A stretch of DNA of 64,000 bases from Helicostylum pulchrum (GCA_025677825.1 JAIXMO010000070.1:62001-126000), one strand, 5' to 3'. Positions 23,762-36,686 are shown, counted from the first letter of the stretch. A program made the numbers and translations. The notes: generated by a model from the sequence alone, not told the origin.

Positions 23762-24632
23762 GAAACAGGAAACGATTTTTGGACCCAAGTGTTTTAAAAA
23801 AAGATGGTTGTTTTAAATATATCTTTGCTAAAAAAAATTAAAAACGAACTTTTTTGTTTTTTTTTTCGATTTTCATTTTTGGGGGTCAACCCCTTTTGTG
23901 TTTTTGCGGTTATTTTATCATTACTCCTGATCCAATTCGCTTATATTTGTAGAAAAACACGGATAAGATAGGACTCATTTAGACGCTTCTAATCCATTTT
24001 AAATAATACTTTTACTGCAAAAACTGAATGAGTAATCGCTGTTTTTGACGTTTTTTTTTTGGGTAAAAAAATACACTTTTTTAGTGTAATATCGTGTAAC
24101 CATTTTCAGAGCTTCGCGATTACATAGAATGTAGTTTTTTATTACCGTGTTTGGTTATAGAACCGAATGCAGATATTTAAAAACTGTATATTAGATGTTT
24201 ATAAATAAAAGTGCTACATCTACAATTGAACGAGAAAACGCGCTTTAAAGAAATCGCTATTTTAAGGACCGCTTAACTCAAATTTTAGCGAAAAAAAAAC
24301 GTCTAAAACAGTGATTACTCGGTCAATATTTTTACTAAAAAGATGAGTTTAGATGGATTAATGCGCCTAAAAGAGCCCTTTAATTACCATTGTTTTTTCT
24401 ACAAATAAAGGAAAATTGGATCTGAAATAGTTTCAAACTAACCACAAAAACACAAAAGGGGTTGACCCCCCAAAATGGCCAAAAATGATCGAAAATGATT
24501 GACTGAAGAAAAAAATAAAAAATCGAGAAAAATTTAAAACAACATGCAATTTTTAATTTTGGTGTTAAAGAAAACATCCTGAAGAGTAACTTTTACTAAG
24601 TAACTTGGGTAAAAAAATCATTTCCTGATGTT
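23762..24632. repeat. 0.87-kb imperfect palindrome (long inverted repeat, foldback-like element)
   Basis: The left arm (about 23762-24062) is the reverse complement of the right arm (about 24287-24632), with substitutions and small indels. Matching landmarks include 'caggaaacgattttt...acccaagt' at the outer ends, 'gggggtcaaccccttttgtgtttttg', 'gatccaatt', 'tttatttgtagaaaaa', 'taatccat', 'gagtaatc' and 'tttttgacgttttttttt' (paired with 'tttagacgttttttttt') at the inner ends. The central spacer is about 225 bp. There is no coding frame. It may be a non-autonomous foldback element or two inverted insertions of one repeat; transcripts would form a long hairpin. Confidence 0.75.
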
Positions 24633-24929
24633 TAATCATATAATGAAAACATCTTATTTCGATCACCGAAAAATGACCTTTTTTAGAAGTTACTTCTAAA
24701 CCTTCACTTAAAAACACGCGTTTTTAAGTAGATAATGGGTGAACAACAGTCTATGGTATTACTTTAAATAGTTTTTGAGCTTTTCCAAGCTATTGTACAA
24801 AAAACTATGATGTGTATCTTTTTCTGTGAGAGCTCAAACATTAAAATGATGTTAAATTCTATTAATTTTTTATTGATGTTAATTAAAATAGTACGCAACC
24901 ATTTATTGGAATACCACATAAATATACGT

Positions 24930-25218
24930 TTAAAAGCTACTAGCTATGATGTATAGGACTAAAAGGTACCTTTGCGCTCACTTTATTTGGCTTACACTGA
25001 ATTACTTTCCAAACTTTCGTCACTTAGCAACAGTCTATGTTTAATTACTTTTCCCAGTTAAATTTCTAAAGATTCACTGCTGATACGTGCTCCATTCAAG
25101 TCTAAATGTATTGGTTTTATAATTTAAGTTTTATGTTACTATCCTCTCTCTAACTACCAGTTTGATTATTATCCCTTTGTTTTAATAATATCGATTTGAT
25201 TGTACATTTTTGAAGACT
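24930..25218. repeat. Dispersed repeat C, copy 1 (about 290 bp)
   Basis: Nearly identical to 49468-49762 in the same orientation. Long blocks such as the one from 'aggactaaaaggtacc' to 'cactttatttgg' and the one from 'gtttaattacttttcc' to 'ctaaatgtattg' are identical or differ by a few bases. A less similar patch lies around 25115-25160, then similarity returns at 'tttgattattatccc'. The high identity implies recent spread. It has no coding frame and no obvious terminal inverted repeat. Confidence 0.85.
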
Positions 25219-25261
25219 AGTTAGACGCTTTTATATAAGTTAATTAGATTTATTGTATATA

Positions 25262-25396
25262 TTTAGTAGATTTGTGAAGTTGGATTCCACCCTTAAATAG
25301 AATAGTGGTGATAGAGATGTTAAAGCGAGGGACCGAAGACGTTTTTGAGAAATCTATCCAGAAATCAGGTCACCCTTAAATAGAGCCGCTACTGTA
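25262..25396. repeat. Tc1/mariner-like terminal sequence, copy 1
   Basis: Homologous to 37771-37910, sharing 'gaa(g/a)ttggattcca', 'gatgttaaagcgaggg' and the end 'cccttaaatagagcc(g/a)ctactgta'. Read outwards, the end gives TACAGTAGCGGCTCTATTTAAGGG, that is CAGT next to a TA dinucleotide, the typical tip of Tc1/mariner/pogo elements. The motif ACCCTTAAATAGA is repeated inside the end. No transposase is visible, so this is a solo end or a MITE piece. Confidence 0.6.
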
Positions 25397-26057
25397 GTTA
25401 CAATGTTTTTGATTTCATCATCACGTTAATTATGCGTGGAATCTTTTGTTCAGAGAGAAAAAGTAGACTATACGGTACATGACCAGAGTATCATACTTAG
25501 GGCTGGGAAGAGCTCATATATCTCGCACATCACAACACCCCAATATTTTATCCCCTAGTTGATTACATCTCACCAGGCGTACACACTTACAATCCCCAAG
25601 CTAGTGAGACACACAACTCAGGCTGAGACCTATTATATATATATTTATATACTATACCTGACGACCTAACCTTATTATGTAAGTTTATGCTTCCGTACCA
25701 ATGACTCCTTTGTACAGACGTAGCAATCAACCCACCATGGCTTCACGAAAGGACACCTAGATGCAGACAATCTTTTTTCACCTTAATTTCACCTTCAGAT
25801 CAGGAACCAACCTGTTTCCACTTATGATTTCTTGACATGGTTTTAAAAACTATAATTACCCAATCCTCACCAAGGGTCAGGGAACACTGTCACCGAGATT
25901 TACGACCATCCCAAGTTCTTTCTTACTGATCCGGTGCCGGCTATAAGAGGAGGCGCAAGAATACCAGTTTTTTTTTTCTTATTTCTTTTCTTTTTTCTTT
26001 TTTTTTTTCCAACAAAATTTGTCTGTCAAAATTGTGTATCAAAATTTTCTCTATCGG

Positions 26058-26190
26058 TCCAAGTGACCAGCACCAAAATTTTCTTCGTGGCCAGCACCAT
26101 CAAAAGTTTTACGTGGCCAGCACCAAAATTGTCTAAGTAACCAGCACCGTAAAAAAATATTCTTTGGTCTAAGTGGCCAGCACTGTCTAT
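26058..26190. repeat. Degenerate tandem repeat of CCAGCACC units
   Basis: Five imperfect copies of a roughly 25-35 bp unit beginning 'g(t/a)ggccagcacc' and followed by 'aaaattttc' or 'aaaagtttt' lie in a row. Units vary in length and are clearly decayed. No coding frame runs through it. Confidence 0.6.
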
Positions 26191-26330
26191 GTTTCTATTC
26201 TATTGTTCAGAAAAATTGCTTGAAGAGGCAAAAGAGATACAAGAAATACAAGAGATAGAATATATACAAGAGATGAAATATATATACACTATATACAGGA
26301 AGCACAAGATATACCAGAGATACAATATAT

Positions 26331-26422
26331 ACAACAGATACAACAGATACAACAGATACAACAGATACAACAGATACAACAGATACAACAGATACAACAG
26401 ATACAACAGATACAACAGATAA
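26331..26422. repeat. 9-bp minisatellite (ACAACAGAT)n, about 10 units
   Basis: Ten near-perfect head-to-tail copies of ACAACAGAT, preceded from about 26230 by degenerate related units (agagata, aagaaataca). Because the unit is a multiple of three, several frames stay open across it, giving spurious low-complexity ORFs. It borders a T-run at 26493-26510. Confidence 0.85.
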
Positions 26423-26534
26423 AATATATAAAAGAGATATATAAGGAGAGACCGATAGGGAATGAAAAGCAGACAGAAGAGACAAGGGAAAGTTTTTTTT
26501 TTTTTTTTTGACCGGTATTCTTTAGAGTCCTCAA

Positions 26535-27060
26535 ATAGAAGACGCTTTCACAGTAATAGGAACTTGAGAAAGAAGTAAATCACGGAACAAGCGAACCCAT
26601 CACCAAGGATCAGATCAAGTAATTACAGTTAAAAAACCAGAGGTAAAGAAATCAGGGAAGCAAGCGGAACCATCACATCCAGTGAAACCAAGATCGAAAG
26701 AACGTCCACACCTAGGAGCTTTCCGATTCACCACAGCAGGAAGATTACCAAAACAGTACGCCAGAGCCACCAGTACATCCACATAAACAAGTATTAAAGG
26801 TGTCGGTCATCAGGAGTCTTACAGGGCCCAACCCGAATCGCGTACATTTTGTTAACTTGAGGTGGTGTGTACAATACCTTGATTACCCTCGGAGATGTAA
26901 CCGGTGGAGAAAAAGTGGCAAGGAGATGTTGCAGTGCACTCACCATACGGTGGGCAGAGCATCAATTCACCACAAGGCTTCAAAGAGCACCCATTTCAGC
27001 ATTTCAGATACCCTGCACCCCCGACAGTACTGGAACCAGTACCGGGATGAAAAAAACGGG
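26535..27060. other. GC-richer island of unknown origin
   Basis: This stretch has visibly higher GC than its surroundings and contains Pro/Ser/Arg-rich translations in several frames, interrupted by stops. One frame around 26800-27066 has 88 codons and another around 26867-27100 has 77. I recognise no domain. It may be a decayed piece of a retroelement gag region or a foreign segment. Confidence 0.4.
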
Positions 27061-28782
27061 TTATAATGAAACAACATTAATATACAGTAGGATGAAGTAA
27101 AATTTGTATAAATACACGTACCGTAAGTTAAAAAAAAAAACCTCCAGTTTGAAGATTTGAATAGAGATCAGCCATTAAAGTATGTGCAGTAGAAACCGTA
27201 GTAATAGTGTATAATAAAGCGGATATCAATATAACAAAGTGATAACCAGTATTAGATATAATTATTTCCAAGTAACATATCATAAAAGACTTGCTTGACT
27301 GGTATAATGTAATAGCCATTTGTAAGATTAACAAAAGACGTGAGAAAAAAAAAGAGTGAGTTCTTTGTTTACTCTTTTTGTGAGTAAAAATTTACTGCGT
27401 CATGAGTATAAACCAAAGTGACTTTTTTTCGTATTTGTGAATGCATTGCTTCATATTTAAAAAAGAGCCATACTCATGTGTAGCATTCATGTAAAACTGC
27501 TTTTTTTTTTCAAAAGGAGATTCAATTGGCTTGGTCTCGCAGTAATACAAAGTATTCTGCTTTGGGTTAAAAAACATAATGTTGAGTAAGTAATATATAA
27601 AAAAGACTCTGATATGGAGTCAAGAAAGCGAGATCTGTTATCTTGGGCAGAGCTAATCTCTACCTGTTAATAGAAGAAATATATTTCTTTATAAACGAAC
27701 TTGCAATAGAGTTTATTCGAATAGAGCTACTTATAAGCGTCATTTGGCGGCAATACACGATATGAAAAAAAAAAAAGAAATAGATATTAAACAAGAAGAT
27801 GCAAATGAAAAGTTAAATATTCGATCTGTGCAAACAAACTGAGGTTCTTGTTAGTATATATCCTAGGCTGAAGAAAAACATATCATTATAAATAAACTTA
27901 CAATTAAACTATGTAACTAAATTATTTGAAGGCATATCTGCCCTTTTGTTCTTTAATATACTAGAAAATTAAATCATATTGTCGATTGGAATATACGCTT
28001 TATTTAGTATTTAGTTTTAGGAAATTAAAATCCTCCCTTAAATAAACACCCTTCAATAGAGCCGCTACTGTACGACATTTGAAGCTACGGAATATAATTG
28101 TGAACACTCTTCCTGTACGCGAACCTTTATTCTCTACATCACAGTAATCGGGTCGCCCTTTGTTTCTCTATATTCAAGAATACGCTCTTTAGTTTTTCGA
28201 AACCTGTTAAATCACCCACCTCTTAAAAAATGAAAATTAAGCAAAAATGGCATCGTTTTTTTTTAACTTTCTTGCATGAAACAAGTTGGAACATTTTTGG
28301 ACTCTCATTTTATTGACTTATTTTATCTTTTTAATAGAATATTTAATCACTTTTCTTTCTCATTATTCTTTATACTGTGTATTATACCAGTAATTTTTTT
28401 TTTTTTTCATCTTTAAACAATCTTATAGTTATCTTGTATTATTTTTTTACTTTGTTTTTTAGCGTTTTCGTTTTCTTTACACTCTTACAAACGGATACGT
28501 TTCGAAGCAACCGTCTTGCATAAGAGAACTTCTTGCTCAAATGTGCTCCACCAAACTTTAGTACCGTATAGATATTGGGCTCTTTTTTTTTTTTTTTTTT
28601 TTTTTGGTTTTCCTGCTTTAAAAAGGTACATGAAAAGTAATACGAGATAGAACGCGTACCAAAATCTAGCCCGAAAAATAACACAGTTTTACCGTGTCTC
28701 ATTACAATTCAGATGCAGAAGGCTTGGGTATATTTAAGATCATTATGCATACATAATTGCATTCGCGATAAACCGATTTTAA
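27061..28782. other. Repeat-derived intergenic DNA
   Basis: No gene is supported. Two minus-strand frames (27577-27392 and 27334-27128) are separated by a stop and a short gap; the second is hydrophobic. At 27999-28072 there is a diverged third copy of the mariner-like end, finishing 'tagagccgctactgta'. At about 28128-28160 'acagtaatcgggtcgccctt' recalls the segment near position 45. A long T-run lies at 28583-28605. Confidence 0.45.
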
Positions 28783-29240
28783 ATGAAGAGAAAAGGAAAA
28801 TATACAGCCAAGAAAAAAGGTAAAAATATATACTGAATTTATGTGATTGATGTATACTTAACATGGCACATACAAAACACACAGGAAAAATGCGCGAATC
28901 TATTACAGACTTAAAGAAAAGCCGTCAAGAAGGCTCTGATAATGACTTTCAGCCAAGTATCGTTACTACTAGGAAGAGAAAAAGTACGTTCTATCATAAT
29001 ACTTGGACTTTTAATTTAATAGAAAATTTAACATATATAAAAAAAATTAGGTTAAGAGAAAACGCAGCAGACATTCTTCCTGCTGGCAAGTCTGGCTCTC
29101 CTGCCGGTAGATCTGGGTCTTCAAAGCCAAATTCTTCCGCTGATTGCTTTTATAAATGCTCAGCAAATAGCATTATACGAATGGACTGCATACTGCAACA
29201 ATGTAAAGGCACTTTTTTTTTTGGTAGTAGGCTTAAGTAA
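28783..29240 (+). CDS. Possible small basic protein gene, multi-exon, unrecognised
   Basis: A plausible spliced gene begins at ATG 28783 with MKRKGKYTAKKK; a donor gtaaaa at about 28820 and an acceptor cacacag at 28884 give a second exon GKMRESITDLKKSRQEGSDN...TTRKRK ending at a gtacgt donor (28988). A third exon from about 29068 would read DILPAGKSGSPAGRSGSSKP and end at a donor near 29200. Unspliced, a single 125-codon frame from 28863 is also open. A second frame over 29057-29451 stays open for about 130 codons, so the reading is ambiguous. The protein would be basic, Ser/Gly-rich and possibly nuclear. I do not recognise it, and it sits at the edge of repeat DNA. Confidence 0.25.
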
Positions 29241-30800
<1,560 letters not shown>

Positions 30801-30864
30801 CATAATAAGTTGTACATAAAGAGAGTAATAGGATGGTATGGTATATGTATGTATAATGAAAGTA

Positions 30865-32181
30865 TTACTTTTTCGAAGAGATAGTGCATACAGGATGTAC
30901 ACCGTCAGTATGCTTATGAGTGGTACCATTATGCTGATCAATTAAATTTTGACAAAGAGGTATAGATTGAACCCATGGGTCATTAAGTAATTGTTCTGAT
31001 GTGATACGTGTGTCAGGGTTAGGATCGAGCATACGACTTAATACCCTACGCTCATTTAGAGTAAATGATCTAAAAAGATCAAATGTTTGGTTTTTTTCAA
31101 CTGCACGGATATAACCACAATAAGAAGAATCAGATTTCTTTGCCTTGTGCCAAGCTAGACCGCCAAGCCAAATGCAATAGAAAACTATTCCGGCAGACCA
31201 AACATCTGAAGCGGCTCCCCAATATTCTTTTTGTTCAAATGCCTCAGGAGCAATATAAGGTTCAGATCCAACTAGACCCCGACTCTGGCGTCCTTTGGAT
31301 TCCCAAGGAAATCGGTAGACATCAGAGACACCGAAATCAGTAATCTTGAGTTTACCATCCATTGTAAGTAATAAATTTTCTGGTTTAATATCTCGATGTG
31401 CGACACCCATTGAATGAAGATAGGCTAAACCTTGAAGCATTTGTTTGAAACAGCATGCCTTTTCTATTGAAGTCATACGTTCAGCCATGATACTTGTAAA
31501 TAAGTCACCACCGGGACACTAATAATAATAATAATAAAATAGTCAGTGATTATTATTTTTATTTTTTTGTATAGGTATAAAACTTACATATTCCATAACT
31601 GTACAATATCTCTTTTTGTCATCTAAAACTAGATCAATTGTTTCAACAATATTGGGATGAGTAAATGTAGAAGAAATACAGAATTCACTTGTTAATTTCT
31701 TCATATATTCTTTTTGTGTTTCTTGCTTTTGCTTTTTTCGAAATTGTTTAATAGCGTATAATTTTTCTGATCTACCATCTTCACCAAGTTTGCGTAACAC
31801 CATGACTACTGCTGTTGTACCTTGACCTAATCTTCTATAACATTCACCATATTCTTTTAAACTTGCAGTTTCTGCACGGTGACGTCTAGGAGCTGATATA
31901 GATGATTGACGTGAAAGGTTGTTTGTTGCTTGCTCTTCTGCTGCATGCATAATTACATTATTACTTTTAGTTATGTTGATTCGTTTATCGTTCATTGATG
32001 AAATAGAAGAATTACATGATGAAGTTGTAGAGCTAGTTTGACTCATGTTGAACGTATTAGATGTTGCAAGATTACTTTGTTTAGATAAATCAGTTGCAAT
32101 CATAGAGCCTGCTCGGTTATCTGGAAGCCAGATATCTCCTGGTGATAATCTATGAACTGTAGGAGAAAATGGTGATGACAT
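30865..32181 (-). CDS. HAL4/SAT4-like serine/threonine kinase (NPR/HAL family)
   Basis: Fungal-specific kinase family that in yeast (Sat4/Hal4, Hal5) regulates potassium uptake and stability of plasma-membrane transporters. Two exons (32181-31588 and 31518-30865) join in frame to 415 residues. The first 105 residues are Ser/Thr/Asn-rich and disordered. The kinase domain then has GECYRRLGQGTTAVV (a P-loop of the G-x-G-x2-A-V type), YAIKQFRKK, HPNIVETIDLVLD, the HRDIKPEN catalytic loop, TDFGVSD, and the GSEPYIAPE activation segment typical of this family instead of GTxxYxAPE. GLAWHKAKKSD and the terminal LSRMLDPNPDTRITSEQLL match the HAL/NPR group. The single intron splits EY|CPGGDL. Which paralogue it corresponds to is not resolved. 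Confidence 0.88.
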
Positions 32182-32717
32182 TTAAAAAAGAGAAAAGGAA
32201 AAAAGAATTGATTAAAGGGAAGAGAGAAAAAGAGGAGGAGAAAGAAAAAATTTAATATTATATATAGGATTTATATTGGAGTAGGGGGACAGGACTTGTC
32301 ACGCAAGTTGCTTTTTTATTTTAGCTAAAAAAGAAAAAGAAATGCCTCAAAAAAGAACACATATAAGAAAAAGAGTGGCTTATGTCCAATAGCAGAAACG
32401 ACTCCCAGATTTGTCGAAATAACTATTATGTGGTACCCTTAATTTCCGCTGCTCTCCGTCTTAACTGTGATAGAATAGATTTAAATTTCCAAATTGAGAT
32501 ATAAAAAGTATAACTTTATTACAATTCTAATTTCCAGGAAATTATTTTATATGGAAATGTAGTATTACACTAAAATTGATAATCACTTGTTTCATCAATA
32601 TAAATAATACATCATTTATTAAGGAATTAACCATGTTTGTTACATATAAGTTGTGCTACTTTTAAAAACAGAAAAAAAAAAAAAAAAAAAAAAAAAGTCC
32701 CATGAATACAGGTACGT
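32182..32717. other. Intergenic: kinase promoter and VPS26 3' flank
   Basis: AT-rich DNA with an A-run of about 28 (32670-32697). It should contain the promoter of the kinase gene (purine-rich 32190-32250) and the 3' end of VPS26. No further gene is seen. Confidence 0.4.
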
Positions 32718-34055
32718 TCATTCCTCACTAATATCAGGTGGATAACCATCGTCAACTTGTATTGACAAAAAAAAAAAAAGGTTAGCATGCATAATTAAAC
32801 ATGTACAAGTAAGCACTTTACTTTTTCTTCGAAACATTGTAATCTCTTGTTGCTTAAAATAACGTCTATTTTCTTCATCAATCAACACTAAATTTAGATA
32901 GTATCTTATTGAAAATTTCTTGTTTATATCTCGAAAAGTGGGCCCTAATTCAAACCCACCGAGGAATAATCGAATCGGTATCGTTTCCCCCTTGACAGGA
33001 GCACCATCCATAATTTCAAACTTTGTAATATTCTCACTTTCATTATACAAATTAGGTACTATTATTTGCTTAATATAAATGTATATGTACATGTAATTCA
33101 TATGTCTATATTTTCAATCTTACGTGAGCCAGTTGTTTCACGTCGTATAATTGATAACTCCATCGTTTTAATCTTGATTCGTACTAGTAGAAAATAAATC
33201 TTCCCAACAATTACATCTTTCAAATGGTACCTGAAAAAAAAAAAAGAGGGGTTCAATTTTATATTTGAGTTTTAAATCAACTATTTTTACCACTTCCTTA
33301 CTTTGACTTGTTGTATTCAAAATCAATATGTAAACAATCTTCAATACCTACTTCCATCTTGATAGAATTATTTACTTCAATAGGCATCTTGTACGAGTTA
33401 ACCCAAATATCTCTTTCTCTCACTATATCAGCTAATCTTCTAGCAATTCGAATACAAACAAAGTATCTTAAACGAACATTAATTCCATTATAACACTCGT
33501 ATTGTTTCTCTACATTTTTAAATTCAAAATCAAATGATGTAGTCTGTACAAGTTCTCCAGGTGACGCTACATCTTGAGACAAGCTTAAAAACTGAAATGA
33601 TTTACTCTTTTCGCAAAACAAGTCTAGCAAAATAATCACGAGTTTAGTTTAGTAACAATATATATATATAAAAAAAGTGATCGATTGCATCTACCAATAC
33701 TGCCGATAAACTCTACTCTGATACCATAGTGTTCGATTTTTTTCCCACCTCTTAATTTTACTATAATCTAAAGTTTTCGTTATTAAAAGACGCGTTTTTT
33801 TTTTAAGTACATATTACGTTATACCTTTCCAACAACATTTTCTCCATCGAGATAAATTGGATACCGTTCACGTCTATCCTTTTCTACTCGAGTATCAATA
33901 TGCTTTCTTTGTTCTTCGTCCTGAAACAAAACTTCAATATCAACTGGTGTCGATATACCAAATAAACTCTAAATAAAAAAAAAAAAGGAGTTTTTGTTGT
34001 TGTAAACTCACTAGTTTAGTTTCCTTTCAACTCTTTTGTTTAAAATTACCTCCAT
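32718..34055 (-). CDS. VPS26: Retromer subunit VPS26
   Basis: Arrestin-fold subunit of the retromer cargo-recognition trimer (Vps26-Vps29-Vps35), which retrieves receptors from endosomes to the Golgi or plasma membrane. The start is at 34055 in a 6-nt exon (ME) joined to SLFGISTPVDIEV; the equivalent N-terminus in the family is M-x-SLFGF. Conserved blocks follow in order: YPIYLDGENVVGKV, GIRVEFIG, ASPGELVQTTSFDFEF, NVRLRYFV, VNNSIKMEVGIEDCLHIDFE, YHLKDVIVGKIYFLLVRI, SIIRRETTGS, FEIMDGAPVKGETIPIRLFL and KKFSIRYYLNLVLIDEE, then YFKQQEITMFR. The tail is short (DDGYPPDISEE). About six introns of 50-90 nt interrupt it. It is divergent from the THUMP methyltransferase gene with 275 bp between starts. 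Confidence 0.95.
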
Positions 34056-34330
34056 GAGCAATGATGAAACCAAATGAAAGAAGCCGGCTCTTTAGAAAAT
34101 AATAAATCGCGCATAAACATAAACATTTTATTCAAGGACCGAAGTAGTCTTTTAGTATCGTGCATTACCATGATATACCTCGATAATAAACGTCAAATCA
34201 TGACATCGATCAAAAAAGCCCTTTTTTTTTTTGACAAAGGACTGTGTTTTAAAGATAATCCATATTTGAAAAACTTTTTTTTTTTTTTTTTTTTTTTCTT
34301 GCTGTTGTCCCATTTTCAAGTTTGAATACA

Positions 34331-35218
34331 ATGGACATTCATATATTATTTCATGTACCTAAAGGTATGAACAAAGAAAGAGAAAACGGACGCAGGCTTA
34401 TAAAAAAAAAACGAGCTAAAATAAATAAATAAATAAATAATAAATAATAAAAAAGGTCTCGAGTTCATTGCGGTCAAGGACATTGAAGCATCTTTAAGCC
34501 ATGAAACTATTCTCAAGAACCCAAAATATAGCTGGGAAACAAGGACAGGCAGAATTCACTTGCACTGTATAGTAGATAACTTACATCAATTAAAAGACTA
34601 TCTTCTGAATAGAGTTCAGTTACTTTGTATTTACAGTGTGACGCTGGTTGCATCGGAGTCAGTCGTACCTGCTGACATATTTGCAGAAATACAACCTACG
34701 TATGACTATATCATAAACCAGTCTAAACAAGCTTTATGGTCAAGTGTGATTGATGAAAAGAATGATGATGTGACATTTAGAGCTACGTTTACAAAGGAGC
34801 GTGTTAAGCATAAAGCACCTAGTCAAAGTATGGCTGGTTGTGCTGGCTTTGGCTTTAATACTGTATCTCCATTTGAAAGTTGGAAAGCTAAAATGACAGA
34901 ATATCAATATAATATTATCGGAATACTTTATCAAACAAGTGATTCAACCATATTATCTCGCTTTTCAAATCATTCCAACAAAGATGCCGTCATATTGCTT
35001 TTAGGCGTTGAGTTGCCTTTGAAAGATCAAAAACAAAGAAACAGAGTATACTACGGTAGAACTAGTATGAATCCTGCGATTGCGTATTGTTTGGTTAAAT
35101 TGGCAGATCCTAAACCAGGTCAATTAGTATTAGACATGTGCTGCGGTACGGGAACTATCCCTATTGAAGGTTATTACTGAATTCTTTGTGACATCATACG
35201 CATGAATAATACTAAACC

Positions 35219-35250
<32 letters not shown>

Positions 35251-35909
35251 GTATAACTACTCTATTAGGTGCTTCTTTATACAAGGATGTATTTTGGCTG
35301 GGTGCTGAGATAAGATCAGATACTTTAACTGAAAAAGCGCAAGGAAATCTTTTGCATTGTAGCTTTAAAAACATGGATCTTATGCTTGGTGATGGAAGAA
35401 AAATGTGTTATCGGCCTGGTGTCATTGATACTATTATTTCAGGTAAAGTACACAACACTTGTACCACCTATTTTATTTATTCACCATTTTTACCTGGTAA
35501 CCATTATTCCTGATTTTAAGATTGGCCATGGGGAATTCGAGAGAACTCATATTCTCAGATTAAAGCAGTACAGTGTCAAATGAGCATATATTTTTATTTA
35601 CTTTTTAAAAAAACAACTCATTTTTATTAACTTCACCTTATATAATAGATGTATCCGAAATTTATGAAGCAAATGTGGATTGCATTAAAAACATATGGAA
35701 AGGCTTATATTGTTACTCAAGGCCATAAAATCATGACTTATGTATTAAAATACGATTGGTGCGATAGTATGTGGAATACAGACGAAATTATTCCCATAGG
35801 CATTGGTGGATTAGACGTTTATTTGTACATCTTATCAAAGAAACCAAATCCATCCTTTGTTCCACAGGATATTTATAACCATGTCCATCCGTTATCTCTA
35901 AAAGCTTAA
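34331..35909 (+). CDS. THUMP-domain tRNA (guanine-N2) methyltransferase (Trm14/THUMPD3-like)
   Basis: Predicted S-adenosylmethionine-dependent enzyme that makes N2-methylguanosine in tRNA (position 6 in the THUMPD3/Trm14 group). Starts with MDIHILFHVPK and an intron of about 115 nt to GLEFIAVKDIEASL. The N-terminal part (to about residue 150) fits a THUMP/ferredoxin-like RNA-binding region. The Rossmann methyltransferase core follows: GRTSMNPAIAYCLVKLA, LVLDMCCGTGTIPIEG (SAM motif I), FWLGAEIRSD, MLGDGRKM, and the catalytic motif S-D-W-P-W-G (D-x-P-x-G type) assembled across an intron ending near 35520. Exon joins lie at long T-runs (35222-35250). The exact substrate site, and THUMPD2 versus THUMPD3 orthology, remain open. 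Confidence 0.85.
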
Positions 35910-36483
35910 ATCAATTTATATGTATGCACATATAAAAAAATTATAAGCCTTTTTCACTTTCCGGAAAAAAAATACAGGTCTACTACTTTAACTACCAGAA
36001 TGGAGGTTTTTGTTTTTGTTTTTTTTCGCTGTTGATGTCCCATAGCAAACATAATATTTACCCCTTGTTTACTAGTTCTTAAGCGACGTTTTATATCAAA
36101 AAAAAAAAAAAAAAAAAAGTAGCCTAAAATATTTTCCAAATTTATAACATACAGATATAGCTATTAGAAACAGTAAGGCAAGACGAAATATCGTAATACA
36201 AATGTTGCTAGTAAATTTTTAAAAAAAAACTGGTCCAACAATATTCCCGTGAGTAGCTCAAAAGTGCTATTCAAAGCTCACCATGGAAAAAAATCGGTGT
36301 TTTTAGTGGTTTTTTTTGTTTTGCAATCACCTGTCGAAAAAGTGATATAAAGTTACTTTTAGGTGTTATTTGTAACCACTTAACGAAAAAGTGTTTTAGA
36401 GTTTTGAAAATTATTTAAAGTTATTTAAAACGCTGAATATTTTTTTTTTACAGTTTGTACAAAAGTTAAGTTGTTACAACTAG
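35910..36483. other. Intergenic DNA, no gene seen
   Basis: 3' flank of the methyltransferase gene followed by AT-rich DNA with an A-run at 36100-36117. There is a loose internal repetition of 'aaaaagtg(t/a)t' around 36335-36405. Nothing else is supported. Confidence 0.35.
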
Positions 36484-36686
36484 TTATGTTAACGAAAAGG
36501 TAAAAGGAGGGTTCTTCAAAATGACCTTCGAATTTAAGCACATCTTTGGCCATATCAAATAATTTTTTCTATCATCTACAATAGACTTGATTACGCTGAC
36601 GGGGCTTTGGATTGACCCCGTATCCAAAATTAGAGAGTTTTGGGAATTTTCGATTCTTTGTAATAGAGGAATATCAGAGTTGTCTA

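Noticed and set aside
26331..26422. Regular short repeats considered as a CRISPR array
   Set aside because: Units are head-to-tail without unique spacers, and the genome is eukaryotic.
26189..26534. Tyr-Asn-Arg, Leu-Tyr-Leu and Cys-Cys-Ile repeat proteins
   Set aside because: All are frames through the 9-bp minisatellite on both strands.
27128..27577. Two minus-strand frames, one hydrophobic
   Set aside because: No splice sites join them, no recognisable domain, located in repeat-derived DNA.
28863..28890. Translation MAHTKHTGK, recalling the histone H3 tail MARTKQTARK
   Set aside because: Similarity ends after nine residues and the ATG lies inside a probable intron; no histone fold follows.
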